NCBI RefSeq assembly: GCF_018069805.1
Contig: NZ_JAGPYN010000003.1
Location: forward strand, 124,001-188,000
Reading direction: 5' to 3'
Origin: Pseudoalteromonas ostreae
GTDB taxonomy: Bacteria > Pseudomonadota > Gammaproteobacteria > Enterobacterales > Alteromonadaceae
Length of the DNA stretch: 64,000 bases
Below, one piece after another: positions 20,382 to 28,780 of this stretch; position 1 is the first letter of the stretch; each line of letters starts with the position of its first letter. The position numbers were made by a program, and so were the translations under genes. Below the pieces are notes generated by a model. The model was given only the letters and a program-made list of their open reading frames with translations. It was not told the origin of the DNA and searched no databases.

Positions 20382-21161
20382 ATGGAATTCCCATTTTCGG
20401 TTATTATTCAGTGGCTGAGTGATTTTTTGTTACCACTAGTACGGATCAGCTCGATGATTATGATCATGGCGGGGCTGGGCGCCAAAAATGTGCCTACGCG
20501 GATCAAGATGGGTCTAGCGGTCATGATTACCTTTTTAGCTGTACCAGTACTTCCGCCTGCGACATTTAATAACTTATTCTCTTTTGAAATGATCTTGGTG
20601 GTTATTCAACAAATGCTAATCGGTGTTGCGATAGGTTTTGCGTCTGTACTGATGTTGAATACTTTTGTGTTAGCAGGGCAAATATTAGCAATGCAAACAG
20701 GCCTTGGTTTTGCTTCAGTCGTTGATCCTTCAAATGGTATGAGTGTGCCTGCTGTTGGGCAATTTTATTTGATTCTAGCAACGCTATTATTTTTTGTATT
20801 TAATGGCCATTTAATGATGATCCAAATGGTAGTGCATAGTTTTGACGTTTTGCCGATTGACGGTAATTGGTGGGCAGTGGATCATTATTGGGACATAGTG
20901 ACGTGGGGTGGCTGGATGTTTACTACCGCCTTGGTGTTATCTTTGGCGCCTTTAACGGCAATGCTGGTGATTAATATGTCGTTTGGTGTAATGACACGCG
21001 CAGCACCACAGTTAAATATTTTTTCAATCGGTTTTCCATTTACCTTGGTTGCAGGTTTAGTCATTATTTGGGCAACCTTAGGTAACTTTGTTACTCAATT
21101 TGAATTTCAATGGTTAAAGATGATTGAATTAATGTGCACTTTAGTTGGTTGTTCCCCATAG
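20382..21161 (+). CDS. fliR: Flagellar export gate protein FliR
   Basis: Single-copy gate subunit, 259 residues, with six or so membrane helices and the family stretch QMLIGVAIGFASVLMLN. The start is the ATG at 20382 (MEFPFSV), one base after the fliQ stop and 5 bases after GCAGG. A TTG 12 bases upstream inside fliQ is possible but less likely. The end (TLVGCSP) is followed directly by the flhB ribosome site. Confidence 0.95.
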   Translation: MEFPFSVIIQWLSDFLLPLVRISSMIMIMAGLGAKNVPTRIKMGLAVMITFLAVPVLPPATFNNLFSFEMILVVIQQMLIGVAIGFASVLMLNTFVLAGQILAMQTGLGFASVVDPSNGMSVPAVGQFYLILATLLFFVFNGHLMMIQMVVHSFDVLPIDGNWWAVDHYWDIVTWGGWMFTTALVLSLAPLTAMLVINMSFGVMTRAAPQLNIFSIGFPFTLVAGLVIIWATLGNFVTQFEFQWLKMIELMCTLVGCSP

Positions 21162-21170
21162 GAGAGCGTG

Positions 21171-22301
21171 ATGGCTGAAGATTCAGGTCAAGAAAAAACC
21201 GAAGAACCCACCGGGAAAAAAGTAAGCGACGCGAAAAAGAAAGGCCAAGTTGCACGCTCAAAAGAGCTCGGCACAATGTTTGTACTTATTTTTTCAGCTA
21301 TTTCATTGCTTATGTACGGACCTGAGATTGGCAAGGGACTGTATAATATAATGGGTCGCATGCTGAGCTTAAACCGCAATGAAACATACGATACCACTAA
21401 AATGTTTTCTGTGTGGGGAGCGGTAGCTGATGCGCTGGTATTTCCGATGGCGATGTTCGTGTTTATTATTGTGCTGGCGGGTATCATAGGTAATACCTTG
21501 TTAGGTGGTTTTAACTTTAGTTGGGAGGCGGCCGCACCTAAAGCGAGTAAAATGTCACCAGCAAAAGGCATCAAGCGGATGTTAGGTCCACAAGCGGGCG
21601 TCGAGCTGGTAAAATCGATTTTAAAGTTTGTGGTCGTCGCGGGCTTTGCTATCTTTTTAATTAACACCTTCTTTGATGAAATTCTTCATCTGAGTATTGA
21701 AAGTGCGCCGGGCAATATCATTCATGCCTTAGAGATACTCGCATGGATGTTTTTAGGGCTAACCTGCACCTTAACCATTATTGCTGCGATTGATGCACCA
21801 TATCAAAGCCATAAACATCACAAAGAATTAAAAATGACTCTGCAAGAAGTCAAAGATGAATATAAAAATTCTGAAGGTGATCCGCAAATTAAAGCGCGTA
21901 TAAGACAAACGCAAAGACAAATGTCTCAGCGACGCATGATGCAGGATGTACCGGATGCCGATGTAGTTGTTACCAACCCTACTCATTACTCAGTGGCATT
22001 AAAGTACGATACAGAGCGCGCTGGTGCGCCTATATTAGTTGCAAAAGGCGTTGATGAGATGGCGATGCAAATTAGAAAAATAGCCATAGGTAACGAAGTA
22101 CCGATTGTAGAATCCCCTATGTTGACGCGGGCACTGTATCATACGGCTGAGGTGGGCGAGCAAATTCCTGACCAATTATTTACAGCGGTCGCACAAGTTT
22201 TAGCTTATGTATTTCAGCTTAAACGCTTTCAAAAAGGCCGCGGTAAACGCCCTACAAAATTGAATAAAACCCTGCCAATCCCCGATGCCTACAAATACTA
22301 A
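21171..22301 (+). CDS. flhB: Flagellar export switch protein FlhB
   Basis: Export gate protein of 376 residues that changes substrate class from rod/hook to filament. The N-terminus EKTEEPTGKKVSDAKKKGQV is canonical, four membrane segments follow, and the cytoplasmic domain holds the self-cleaving NPTH at 269-272. The ATG at 21171 sits 6 bases after GGAG; an in-frame GTG three bases earlier is too close to the ribosome site. A separate protein resembling only the part after NPTH is encoded at 36414-36722. Confidence 0.96.
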   Translation: MAEDSGQEKTEEPTGKKVSDAKKKGQVARSKELGTMFVLIFSAISLLMYGPEIGKGLYNIMGRMLSLNRNETYDTTKMFSVWGAVADALVFPMAMFVFIIVLAGIIGNTLLGGFNFSWEAAAPKASKMSPAKGIKRMLGPQAGVELVKSILKFVVVAGFAIFLINTFFDEILHLSIESAPGNIIHALEILAWMFLGLTCTLTIIAAIDAPYQSHKHHKELKMTLQEVKDEYKNSEGDPQIKARIRQTQRQMSQRRMMQDVPDADVVVTNPTHYSVALKYDTERAGAPILVAKGVDEMAMQIRKIAIGNEVPIVESPMLTRALYHTAEVGEQIPDQLFTAVAQVLAYVFQLKRFQKGRGKRPTKLNKTLPIPDAYKY

Positions 22302-22320
22302 ATAAGCCAAATTAATAACT

Positions 22321-22336
22321 TGGAATAGTTATTGCA
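22321..22336 (+). promoter_or_regulatory. Sigma-54 promoter of flhA
   Basis: TGGAATAGTTATTGCA: GG (22322-22323), 10 bases, GC (22334-22335), with a perfect -12 half TTGCA. The predicted start is near 22348, 27 bases before flhA. The -24 half sits in the loop of a 7-bp AATAACT/AGTTATT stem (22314-22333). A GTCA-N6-TGAA element lies just downstream at 22350-22363, in the leader. This would drive flhA-flhF-flhG-fliA and possibly the chemotaxis genes. Confidence 0.7.
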
Positions 22337-22374
22337 AATTCCGTGTAGTGTCAATTTTTTGAAATTGTAGAATT

Positions 22375-24483
22375 ATGGAATTTAAAGCTGTATTACAACA
22401 ACTTAACAAAGATAAAAAAGAGTATTTGAAAGGCGTTGGTACGCCTTTACTGGTACTCGCAGCGCTGGGGATGGTGATATTACCGTTACCGCCATTTTTA
22501 CTCGATATTCTTTTTTCGTTTAATATAGCTTTAGCCTTGGTGGTTTTGTTGGTCACCGTATATACCATGAAACCGGTAGAATTTGGGATGTTTCCTGCTG
22601 TACTGTTGATTGCAACCATTATGCGTTTAGCACTTAACGTTGCCAGCACCCGAGTGGTATTGCTAGAAGGTCATAACGGTGGGGACTCTGCCGGTAAAGT
22701 AATTGAAGCGTTTGGCTCAGTGGTGATCGGTGGTAATTATGCTGTTGGTCTCGTGGTATTTTTAATCTTGATAATCATTAACTTTGTGGTAATCACCAAA
22801 GGCGCAGGCCGGATCTCTGAAGTATCAGCGCGTTTTACCTTAGATGCAATGCCTGGTAAGCAAATGGCGATTGATGCTGATTTAAATGCGGGTTTTATTA
22901 GTGCCGAGCAAGCACGAGATCGTCGTGAAGAAGTTACCCGCGAAGCCGACTTTTATGGCTCTATGGATGGTGCGAGTAAGTTTGTAAAAGGCGATGCAAT
23001 CGCCGGTATCGTTATTTTGATCATCAATATTGTTGGTGGCTTATTTGTTGGTATGATCCAACACGATTTAAGCTTTGGCAACGCTATGGAAGTGTATACC
23101 TTACTAACCATTGGTGATGGCTTAGTCGCGCAATTACCGTCATTACTATTATCAATCGGCACAGCAATCGTTGTAACCCGTCAAAATGAATCGCTCAATA
23201 TGGGTGACCAATTTAAGAAACAACTCGGTAACGAAAAATCACTATTTATCGCTTCAGGTATTTTAATCGTAATGGGCTTAGTGCCGGGTATGCCACATTT
23301 TGCATTTTTAAGCTTAGGTGCGTTACTTGGTTATCTCGCCTATTACGCGCAACAAAGTAAACTTAAAGAAGCTGCAGCAAAAGAAGCGGAAGCTGCCAAT
23401 GGTGGCTCTGCAGGCACCGGTGTAGCAAATAAACAAGAGCAAAAAGAGCTTGGCTGGGATGATGTTCAGCAAGTGGATGTCATTGGTTTGGAAGTTGGTT
23501 ATCGGTTAATTCCATTGGTTGATCAATCACAAGGTGGCGAGCTGTTAAATCGGATCAAAGGAGTACGTAAAAAACTATCTCAAGAGCTAGGATTCTTAGT
23601 ACCACCGGTGCATATTCGCGATAACTTAGAGTTAGACCCAAATGCATACAGAATTACCATGATGGGTGTTTCAAGTGGTGAGGGCGAGCTTAAGCACGGT
23701 GACGAGTTGGCTATTAATCCAGGTCAAGTATTTGGTCCAATAAAAGGGATTGCCACCAAAGATCCAGCCTTTGGTTTAGACGCCATTTGGATCAAACCAG
23801 ATCAAAAAGATGAGGCACAATCACTCGGTTATACAGTGGTTGATGCAGCGACTGTGGTAGCAACCCATATTAGTCAGTTACTAACTAACAGCGCGGCCTT
23901 GTTACTCGGCCATGAAGAAGTACAAAACCTATTAGATATGCTGGCAAAAAGTCATCCTCGTTTAGTTGAAGGGCTAGTGCCAGATATTTTGCCACTAACA
24001 GCAATTGTTAAAGTATTACAAAATTTATTAAATGAAGGCGTTGCTATTCGCGATATGCGTTCAATTGTACAAACTCTTGTTGAGTATGGCCCTCGAAGTC
24101 AAGACCCAGATGTTTTAACGGCTGCAGTGCGAATTTCATTGCGCAGATTAATCGTTCAAGATGCGGTTGGTATGTCTTCGGAAATCCCTGTCATAACCTT
24201 GGCGCCTGAGTTGGAACAGATGTTGCATCAGTCATTACAAAATGCAGGCGATGAAGGTGCCGGAATAGAACCAGGACTTGCAGAGCGACTTCAACAATCA
24301 TTAAATGAAGCGCATCAAAATCAAGAAATGGCTGGTGAACCTTCGATATTGCTAACGTCAGGAATGTTACGCACTGTGTTATCTCGTTTTGTTAAGTACA
24401 CCATTCCGGGGTTGCGAGTGATGTCTTATCAAGAGGTGCCAGACGAAAGACAGATCAAGATTGTCAGCTCAGTAGGCCAATAA
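22375..24483 (+). CDS. flhA: Flagellar export gate protein FlhA
   Basis: Largest export gate subunit, 702 residues. The N-terminal half has about eight membrane helices and the FHIPEP-family stretch MRLALNVASTRVVLLEGH. The cytoplasmic loop has RFTLDAMPGKQMAIDADL, and the C-terminal half is the cytoplasmic ring domain that receives chaperone-substrate pairs, ending MSYQEVPDERQIKIVSSV. Its own sigma-54 promoter lies in the 73-base gap after flhB. Confidence 0.97.
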   Translation: MEFKAVLQQLNKDKKEYLKGVGTPLLVLAALGMVILPLPPFLLDILFSFNIALALVVLLVTVYTMKPVEFGMFPAVLLIATIMRLALNVASTRVVLLEGHNGGDSAGKVIEAFGSVVIGGNYAVGLVVFLILIIINFVVITKGAGRISEVSARFTLDAMPGKQMAIDADLNAGFISAEQARDRREEVTREADFYGSMDGASKFVKGDAIAGIVILIINIVGGLFVGMIQHDLSFGNAMEVYTLLTIGDGLVAQLPSLLLSIGTAIVVTRQNESLNMGDQFKKQLGNEKSLFIASGILIVMGLVPGMPHFAFLSLGALLGYLAYYAQQSKLKEAAAKEAEAANGGSAGTGVANKQEQKELGWDDVQQVDVIGLEVGYRLIPLVDQSQGGELLNRIKGVRKKLSQELGFLVPPVHIRDNLELDPNAYRITMMGVSSGEGELKHGDELAINPGQVFGPIKGIATKDPAFGLDAIWIKPDQKDEAQSLGYTVVDAATVVATHISQLLTNSAALLLGHEEVQNLLDMLAKSHPRLVEGLVPDILPLTAIVKVLQNLLNEGVAIRDMRSIVQTLVEYGPRSQDPDVLTAAVRISLRRLIVQDAVGMSSEIPVITLAPELEQMLHQSLQNAGDEGAGIEPGLAERLQQSLNEAHQNQEMAGEPSILLTSGMLRTVLSRFVKYTIPGLRVMSYQEVPDERQIKIVSSVGQ

Positions 24484-24506
24484 TCGGATTTTAAAGGGGT
24501 TGAACC

Positions 24507-25970
24507 ATGAAAATAAAACGTTTTTTTGCTAAAGATATGCGCACCGCACTGAAAGAAGTTAAAGATGAGCTCGGTGTAGATGCTGTAATCATGTCCAATA
24601 AAAAATTAGCCAATGGGGTCGAGATTGTTGCCGCCGTTGATTATGAAAAAGCAGCCCCGAAAGCACCTGCACAGCCACATGTTACTACGGCACAACCGCA
24701 AACAAATGCTAACTTTGTTAAACCTGCGCCACAACGTACACAGCCTGAGCCGCAAGCTGCAGTAGCTGATAGCTTACAAGCATTATTAGAGCGCCAATCA
24801 CCGCGTCCACGCTCACCTGAGCTTGCGTCTATGTTTAGCCAGTCGGGGATTGATACATCAACTCAGTATCAACCACAGCAAACTCGCCATGCACCACAAG
24901 CACAGAATGATTTTGCCCGTCGCGATACGACACCGCGTCCACAGACGCAAGCTCATAGCTTAGGTTTTGATGATGATCTAGAAAGTGGTTTTGACGATTT
25001 AGATACTCCGATGCCAACAAAAAGTGCAGCTAAGACAGATGAAATCACCGCTATGCGTGATGAAATGGCTGCAATGCGTCAATTACTTGAGTATCAAGTA
25101 TCGGGTTTGATGCAACAAGATTTAGCGCGTCGCGATCCAACTCGCGCATGTATGATCGATCGTTTAGTCGGAATGGGTATCGACAGTGAAGTTGCAGAGC
25201 AAATGGCCTGTTTTATTCCCGATGATGTGTCACGCCAGCAAGCATGGCAAGCGCTTCTGCAAATGGTTGAAAACCAAATGCATACTACAAATAATGAAAT
25301 ACTTCGCCAAGGCGGCGTATATGCACTTGTTGGCCCTACAGGGGTTGGTAAAACTACAACCGTGGCAAAACTTGCAGCCCTTGGTGCACAAAAATATGGC
25401 GCAGATAAAGTTGCGCTTATTACCACTGATACGTACCGTATTGGCGCTTATGAGCAGCTTGCTACTTATGGCCGAATCATCGGTTGTGGTGTAAAGCAAG
25501 TTAAAGATGCCAATGAATTAGCAGAAGTTTTATATCATTTACGAAATAAGCGTCTAGTATTAATAGATACAGCGGGAATGAGCCAACGTGATTTACGTTT
25601 AACTGAGCAGTTAAATACACTAATGCGTAATCAACGTGTCGATATTCGTAATTACTTGGTACTCAGCGCGACCGCACAAATTAATGTATTACAAGAAACG
25701 GTAAGACACTTTAAGAAAGTGCAATTAAGTGGCTGTATTTTCACTAAGTTAGATGAATCATTAAGTTTAGGTGAGATTATTAGTATAGCGATTCAAAATC
25801 GCCTTCCAATAGGGTATCTTACCAACGGTCAGCGCGTCCCAGAGGACATTCGGGTCGCCAATGCAGAGAAATTAGTAAAAAAAGCTGAACAATTGTATTT
25901 AAAAAGAACAAAAGCACAACATTCACGACGTCAAGCAGTAGCGTCAAGCACAGTAGGGATGTATGATTAA
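24507..25970 (+). CDS. flhF: Flagellar placement GTPase FlhF
   Basis: SRP-type GTPase that places the flagellum at the pole; 487 residues. The basic N-terminus (MKIKRFFAKDMRTALKEVKD) is followed by a variable, Gln/Pro-rich linker to about residue 170 and then NG domains. The P loop GPTGVGKTTT is at about 276-285 and the G3 motif DTAGMSQRD follows. The C-terminal part has TKLDESLSLGEIIS. It overlaps flhG by 8 bases; FlhG stimulates FlhF GTPase in the family. Confidence 0.95.
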   Translation: MKIKRFFAKDMRTALKEVKDELGVDAVIMSNKKLANGVEIVAAVDYEKAAPKAPAQPHVTTAQPQTNANFVKPAPQRTQPEPQAAVADSLQALLERQSPRPRSPELASMFSQSGIDTSTQYQPQQTRHAPQAQNDFARRDTTPRPQTQAHSLGFDDDLESGFDDLDTPMPTKSAAKTDEITAMRDEMAAMRQLLEYQVSGLMQQDLARRDPTRACMIDRLVGMGIDSEVAEQMACFIPDDVSRQQAWQALLQMVENQMHTTNNEILRQGGVYALVGPTGVGKTTTVAKLAALGAQKYGADKVALITTDTYRIGAYEQLATYGRIIGCGVKQVKDANELAEVLYHLRNKRLVLIDTAGMSQRDLRLTEQLNTLMRNQRVDIRNYLVLSATAQINVLQETVRHFKKVQLSGCIFTKLDESLSLGEIISIAIQNRLPIGYLTNGQRVPEDIRVANAEKLVKKAEQLYLKRTKAQHSRRQAVASSTVGMYD

Positions 25971-26823
25971 CACAGTATTAGATCAAGCAAGTGGCCTGCG
26001 TAAAATGAGTCAAAACAATAATAACGGCGTTAAAGTTATCGCTGTAACAGGTGGTAAAGGTGGCGTAGGAAAAACTAATGTCTCACTTAACACTGCGATT
26101 GCGTTGGGTCAGCTCGGAAATAGAGTGTTAGTACTGGATGCTGATTTGGGTTTAGCAAATTGTGATGTGATGTTAGGGCTACGGGTTGAACGTAATCTAT
26201 CTCATGTATTGTCAGGTGAATGCGAGCTTGATGAAATTTTAGTTGAAGGACCTGCTGGAATTAAAATAGTGCCAGCGACGTCAGGATCGCAAAGTATGGT
26301 CGAACTTTCACCATCAGAGCATGCAGGGTTAATTCGCGCTTTTAGTGAATTAAATACCGAATTTGATATATTAATTGTTGATACTGCTGCTGGTATTTCT
26401 GACATGGTATTAAGTTTTTCGCGCGCAGCGCAAGATGTCATGGTAGTAGTATGTGATGAACCGACCTCGATCACTGATGCTTATGCATTAATCAAAGTAT
26501 TGAGTCGTGAGCACGGCGTGTATAAATTTAAAATCGTTGCTAATATGGTGCGTAGTATGCGCGAAGGCCACGAACTATTTGCTAAGTTATCAAAAGTAAC
26601 GGATCGCTTCTTGGATGTCTCAATGGAGCTAGTTGCAACTGTACCTTATGATGAAAATATGCGTAAAGCAACGCGCCGTCAGAAAGTGATTGTTGATTTA
26701 TTTCCAAATTCTCCAGCGGCAATTGCATTTAAAACATTAGCGACAAAAGCAGTTAAATGGCCTATACCTAATCAACCATCTGGTCATTTAGAATTTTTCA
26801 TAGAAAAATTAGTAAACGGCTAA
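25963..26823 (+). CDS. flhG: Flagellar number regulator FlhG (FleN)
   Basis: MinD-like ATPase of 286 residues that limits flagellar number, represses FlrA/FleQ and activates FlhF. The N-terminal DQASGLRKM is the FlhF-activating DQAxxLR motif. The deviant Walker A TGGKGGVGKT is at about 29-38, and LDADLGLANCDVMLGL is the switch region of this class. It starts within flhF (8-base overlap) and ends 2 bases before fliA. Confidence 0.96.
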   Translation: MINTVLDQASGLRKMSQNNNNGVKVIAVTGGKGGVGKTNVSLNTAIALGQLGNRVLVLDADLGLANCDVMLGLRVERNLSHVLSGECELDEILVEGPAGIKIVPATSGSQSMVELSPSEHAGLIRAFSELNTEFDILIVDTAAGISDMVLSFSRAAQDVMVVVCDEPTSITDAYALIKVLSREHGVYKFKIVANMVRSMREGHELFAKLSKVTDRFLDVSMELVATVPYDENMRKATRRQKVIVDLFPNSPAAIAFKTLATKAVKWPIPNQPSGHLEFFIEKLVNG

Positions 26824-26825
26824 CA

Positions 26826-27560
26826 ATGACGGCATCGGTGAATAAAGCGATGGGATATCAATCGACACAAAGTTTAAATGTGATTGTTGAGAGACATGCT
26901 TCTTTAGTCAAAAAAGTGGCTTGTCATTTAATTGCTCGTTTACCCGCGAGTGTGCAACTCGATGATTTGATTCAATCGGGGATGATAGGGTTAATTGAAG
27001 CATCAAAGAATTTTGATGCGACTAAAGGCGCAAGCTTTGAAACCTTTGCGGGCATACGTATTCGTGGTGCGATGCTCGATGAAATGCGCCGAGGTGATTG
27101 GGCTCCTCGTTCAGTACATCGTAATAGCCGCAAGGTGGCGGAAGCGATTAGTGAACTTGAAAGTAGCTTGAATCGAGAACCTAAAGATAGTGAAGTTGCT
27201 GAAAAACTTGATATTACGCTAGATGAGTACCATCATATTCTTAGTGATGTAAATTCAAGTAAAGTGTTAGGTATAGAAGACTTAGGGGTTGATGAAGATG
27301 TCATCACACCAGTGGGACATGATTTAGCACTAGACAAGCCCTTTAATAACGTTAAAAATGAACGTTTTAATCAATCATTATTAACAGCAATACAATCTTT
27401 GCCAGAACGAGATGGGTTAGTATTGTCGCTGTATTATAACGATGAAATGAATTTAAAAGAGATTGGACATATACTCGATGTAAGCGAATCGCGTGTGAGT
27501 CAGATACATGGTCAGGCGATGATTAAGCTCAAAGCAAAAATCAATGACTGGATTAATTAG
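26826..27560 (+). CDS. fliA: Flagellar sigma factor FliA (sigma-28)
   Basis: Sigma factor for late flagellar genes, 244 residues. Region 2 has HLIARLPASVQLDDLIQSG and the GASFETFAGIRIRGAMLDE stretch, region 3 follows PRSVHRNSRKV, and region 4 holds the helix-turn-helix MNLKEIGHILDVSESRVSQI. A second in-frame ATG 24 bases later (MGYQSTQ) is a possible alternative start. In other species the activity is checked by FlgM, which is not in this window. Confidence 0.96.
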   Translation: MTASVNKAMGYQSTQSLNVIVERHASLVKKVACHLIARLPASVQLDDLIQSGMIGLIEASKNFDATKGASFETFAGIRIRGAMLDEMRRGDWAPRSVHRNSRKVAEAISELESSLNREPKDSEVAEKLDITLDEYHHILSDVNSSKVLGIEDLGVDEDVITPVGHDLALDKPFNNVKNERFNQSLLTAIQSLPERDGLVLSLYYNDEMNLKEIGHILDVSESRVSQIHGQAMIKLKAKINDWIN

Positions 27561-27600
27561 TAGTAAGTAAATATAGGTTCAGACCTCACCGGAGGATGTT

Positions 27601-27984
27601 TTGGATAAAAACATGAAAATTCTTGTTGTTGATGATTTTTCGACGATGAGACGTATTATCAAAAATCTGTTAAGAGATTTGGGTTTTACAAATGTACAAG
27701 AAGCTGATGATGGCTCAACAGCTTTACCGATGTTGCAGAATCAAGAATTTGATTTTGTGGTAACAGATTGGAACATGCCTGGCATGCAAGGAATCGATCT
27801 CTTGCGCGCTATCAGGGCTGACGACAGCCTGAAACACATTCCTGTTTTAATGGTAACAGCAGAAGCCAAAAAAGAACAAATTGTTGCTGCTGCACAAGCT
27901 GGTGTTAACGGTTATATCGTTAAACCATTTACAGCTGCTACACTTAAAACCAAATTGGAAAAAGTGTTTGAGCGTTTAGGTTAA
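27601..27984 (+). CDS. cheY: Chemotaxis response regulator CheY
   Basis: Single receiver domain of 127 residues that carries phosphate from CheA to FliM. The acidic pocket is at residues 11-12, with phospho-acceptor Asp56 (VTDWNMPG), Thr86 and Lys108. The start is TTG at 27601: GGAGG ends 5 bases before it, whereas the first ATG (27613) is 17 bases away, and from memory Vibrio CheY homologues also begin with a NKNMKIL-like extension. First gene of the chemotaxis run, 40 bases after fliA. Confidence 0.95.
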   Translation: MDKNMKILVVDDFSTMRRIIKNLLRDLGFTNVQEADDGSTALPMLQNQEFDFVVTDWNMPGMQGIDLLRAIRADDSLKHIPVLMVTAEAKKEQIVAAAQAGVNGYIVKPFTAATLKTKLEKVFERLG

Positions 27985-28001
27985 ATAAATAGGAGAGGCT
28001 T

Positions 28002-28766
28002 ATGTCAGCACCTGCTGCGCCTCAAATCAGTTTAGAACAAGCTCGGCAGCTTGTGGTTTACCTTGAAAATGGTGAACAAGAGAAAGCTGATCAGTTAATT
28101 ATTGATGCGGCGTCAAAAGAGCAATCAGAATTATTTGCCGAAGTAGGCAAACTTACGCGTCAGCTTCATGATGCGTTGAAAAATTTTGAGCTTGATACAC
28201 GTTTAGCTGATTTGACCAAAGATGCACTACCCGATGCTAAGCAGCGTCTTAACTATGTTATGGAAATGACAGAAAACGCAGCAAATAAAACCATGGATGC
28301 TGTGGAAGCAAGTTTACCTATTGCTCAGCAGCTCGCAGATGATATTTCGGACATTAAACCTACTTGGGATCGTTTAATGAATCGTGAAATTGAGCTGGGT
28401 GAATTTAAAACATTATGCCACAGCTTAGATAAGTTCATGAATAGCTCACAAACCAAAACGGATGAGTTGCAAGGACTCATGACCAATGTCTTGATGGCAC
28501 AAGATTTTCAAGATTTAACAGGTCAAGTTATCCGCCGAGTGATCGAACTTGTTAGAGAAGTTGAAGACAGCTTGATCCACTTGTTGACAGCATTTGGTAG
28601 CCAAGATGATAGCGAAACAAAAATAATAGCACCAGTCATTGAAAAACCGCCTGCTGAAAATACACTTGCAGGCCCTGAAGGGCCAATTATTGATAAAGAA
28701 TCTCGAGATGATGTTGTCTCAGGACAAGATGATGTTGATGATTTATTATCAAGTTTGGGCTTCTAA
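28002..28766 (+). CDS. cheZ: CheY-phosphate phosphatase CheZ
   Basis: Removes phosphate from CheY; 254 residues. The long helical hairpin carries the catalytic stretch QDFQDLTGQVIRRV with the key Asp and Gln. The C-terminal peptide DDVDDLLSSLGF is the CheY-binding tail. Preceded by AGGAGAGG. It lies between cheY and cheA as in other polar-flagellated gammaproteobacteria. Confidence 0.96.
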   Translation: MSAPAAPQISLEQARQLVVYLENGEQEKADQLIIDAASKEQSELFAEVGKLTRQLHDALKNFELDTRLADLTKDALPDAKQRLNYVMEMTENAANKTMDAVEASLPIAQQLADDISDIKPTWDRLMNREIELGEFKTLCHSLDKFMNSSQTKTDELQGLMTNVLMAQDFQDLTGQVIRRVIELVREVEDSLIHLLTAFGSQDDSETKIIAPVIEKPPAENTLAGPEGPIIDKESRDDVVSGQDDVDDLLSSLGF

Positions 28767-28780
28767 GAGGAGAAAACTGC

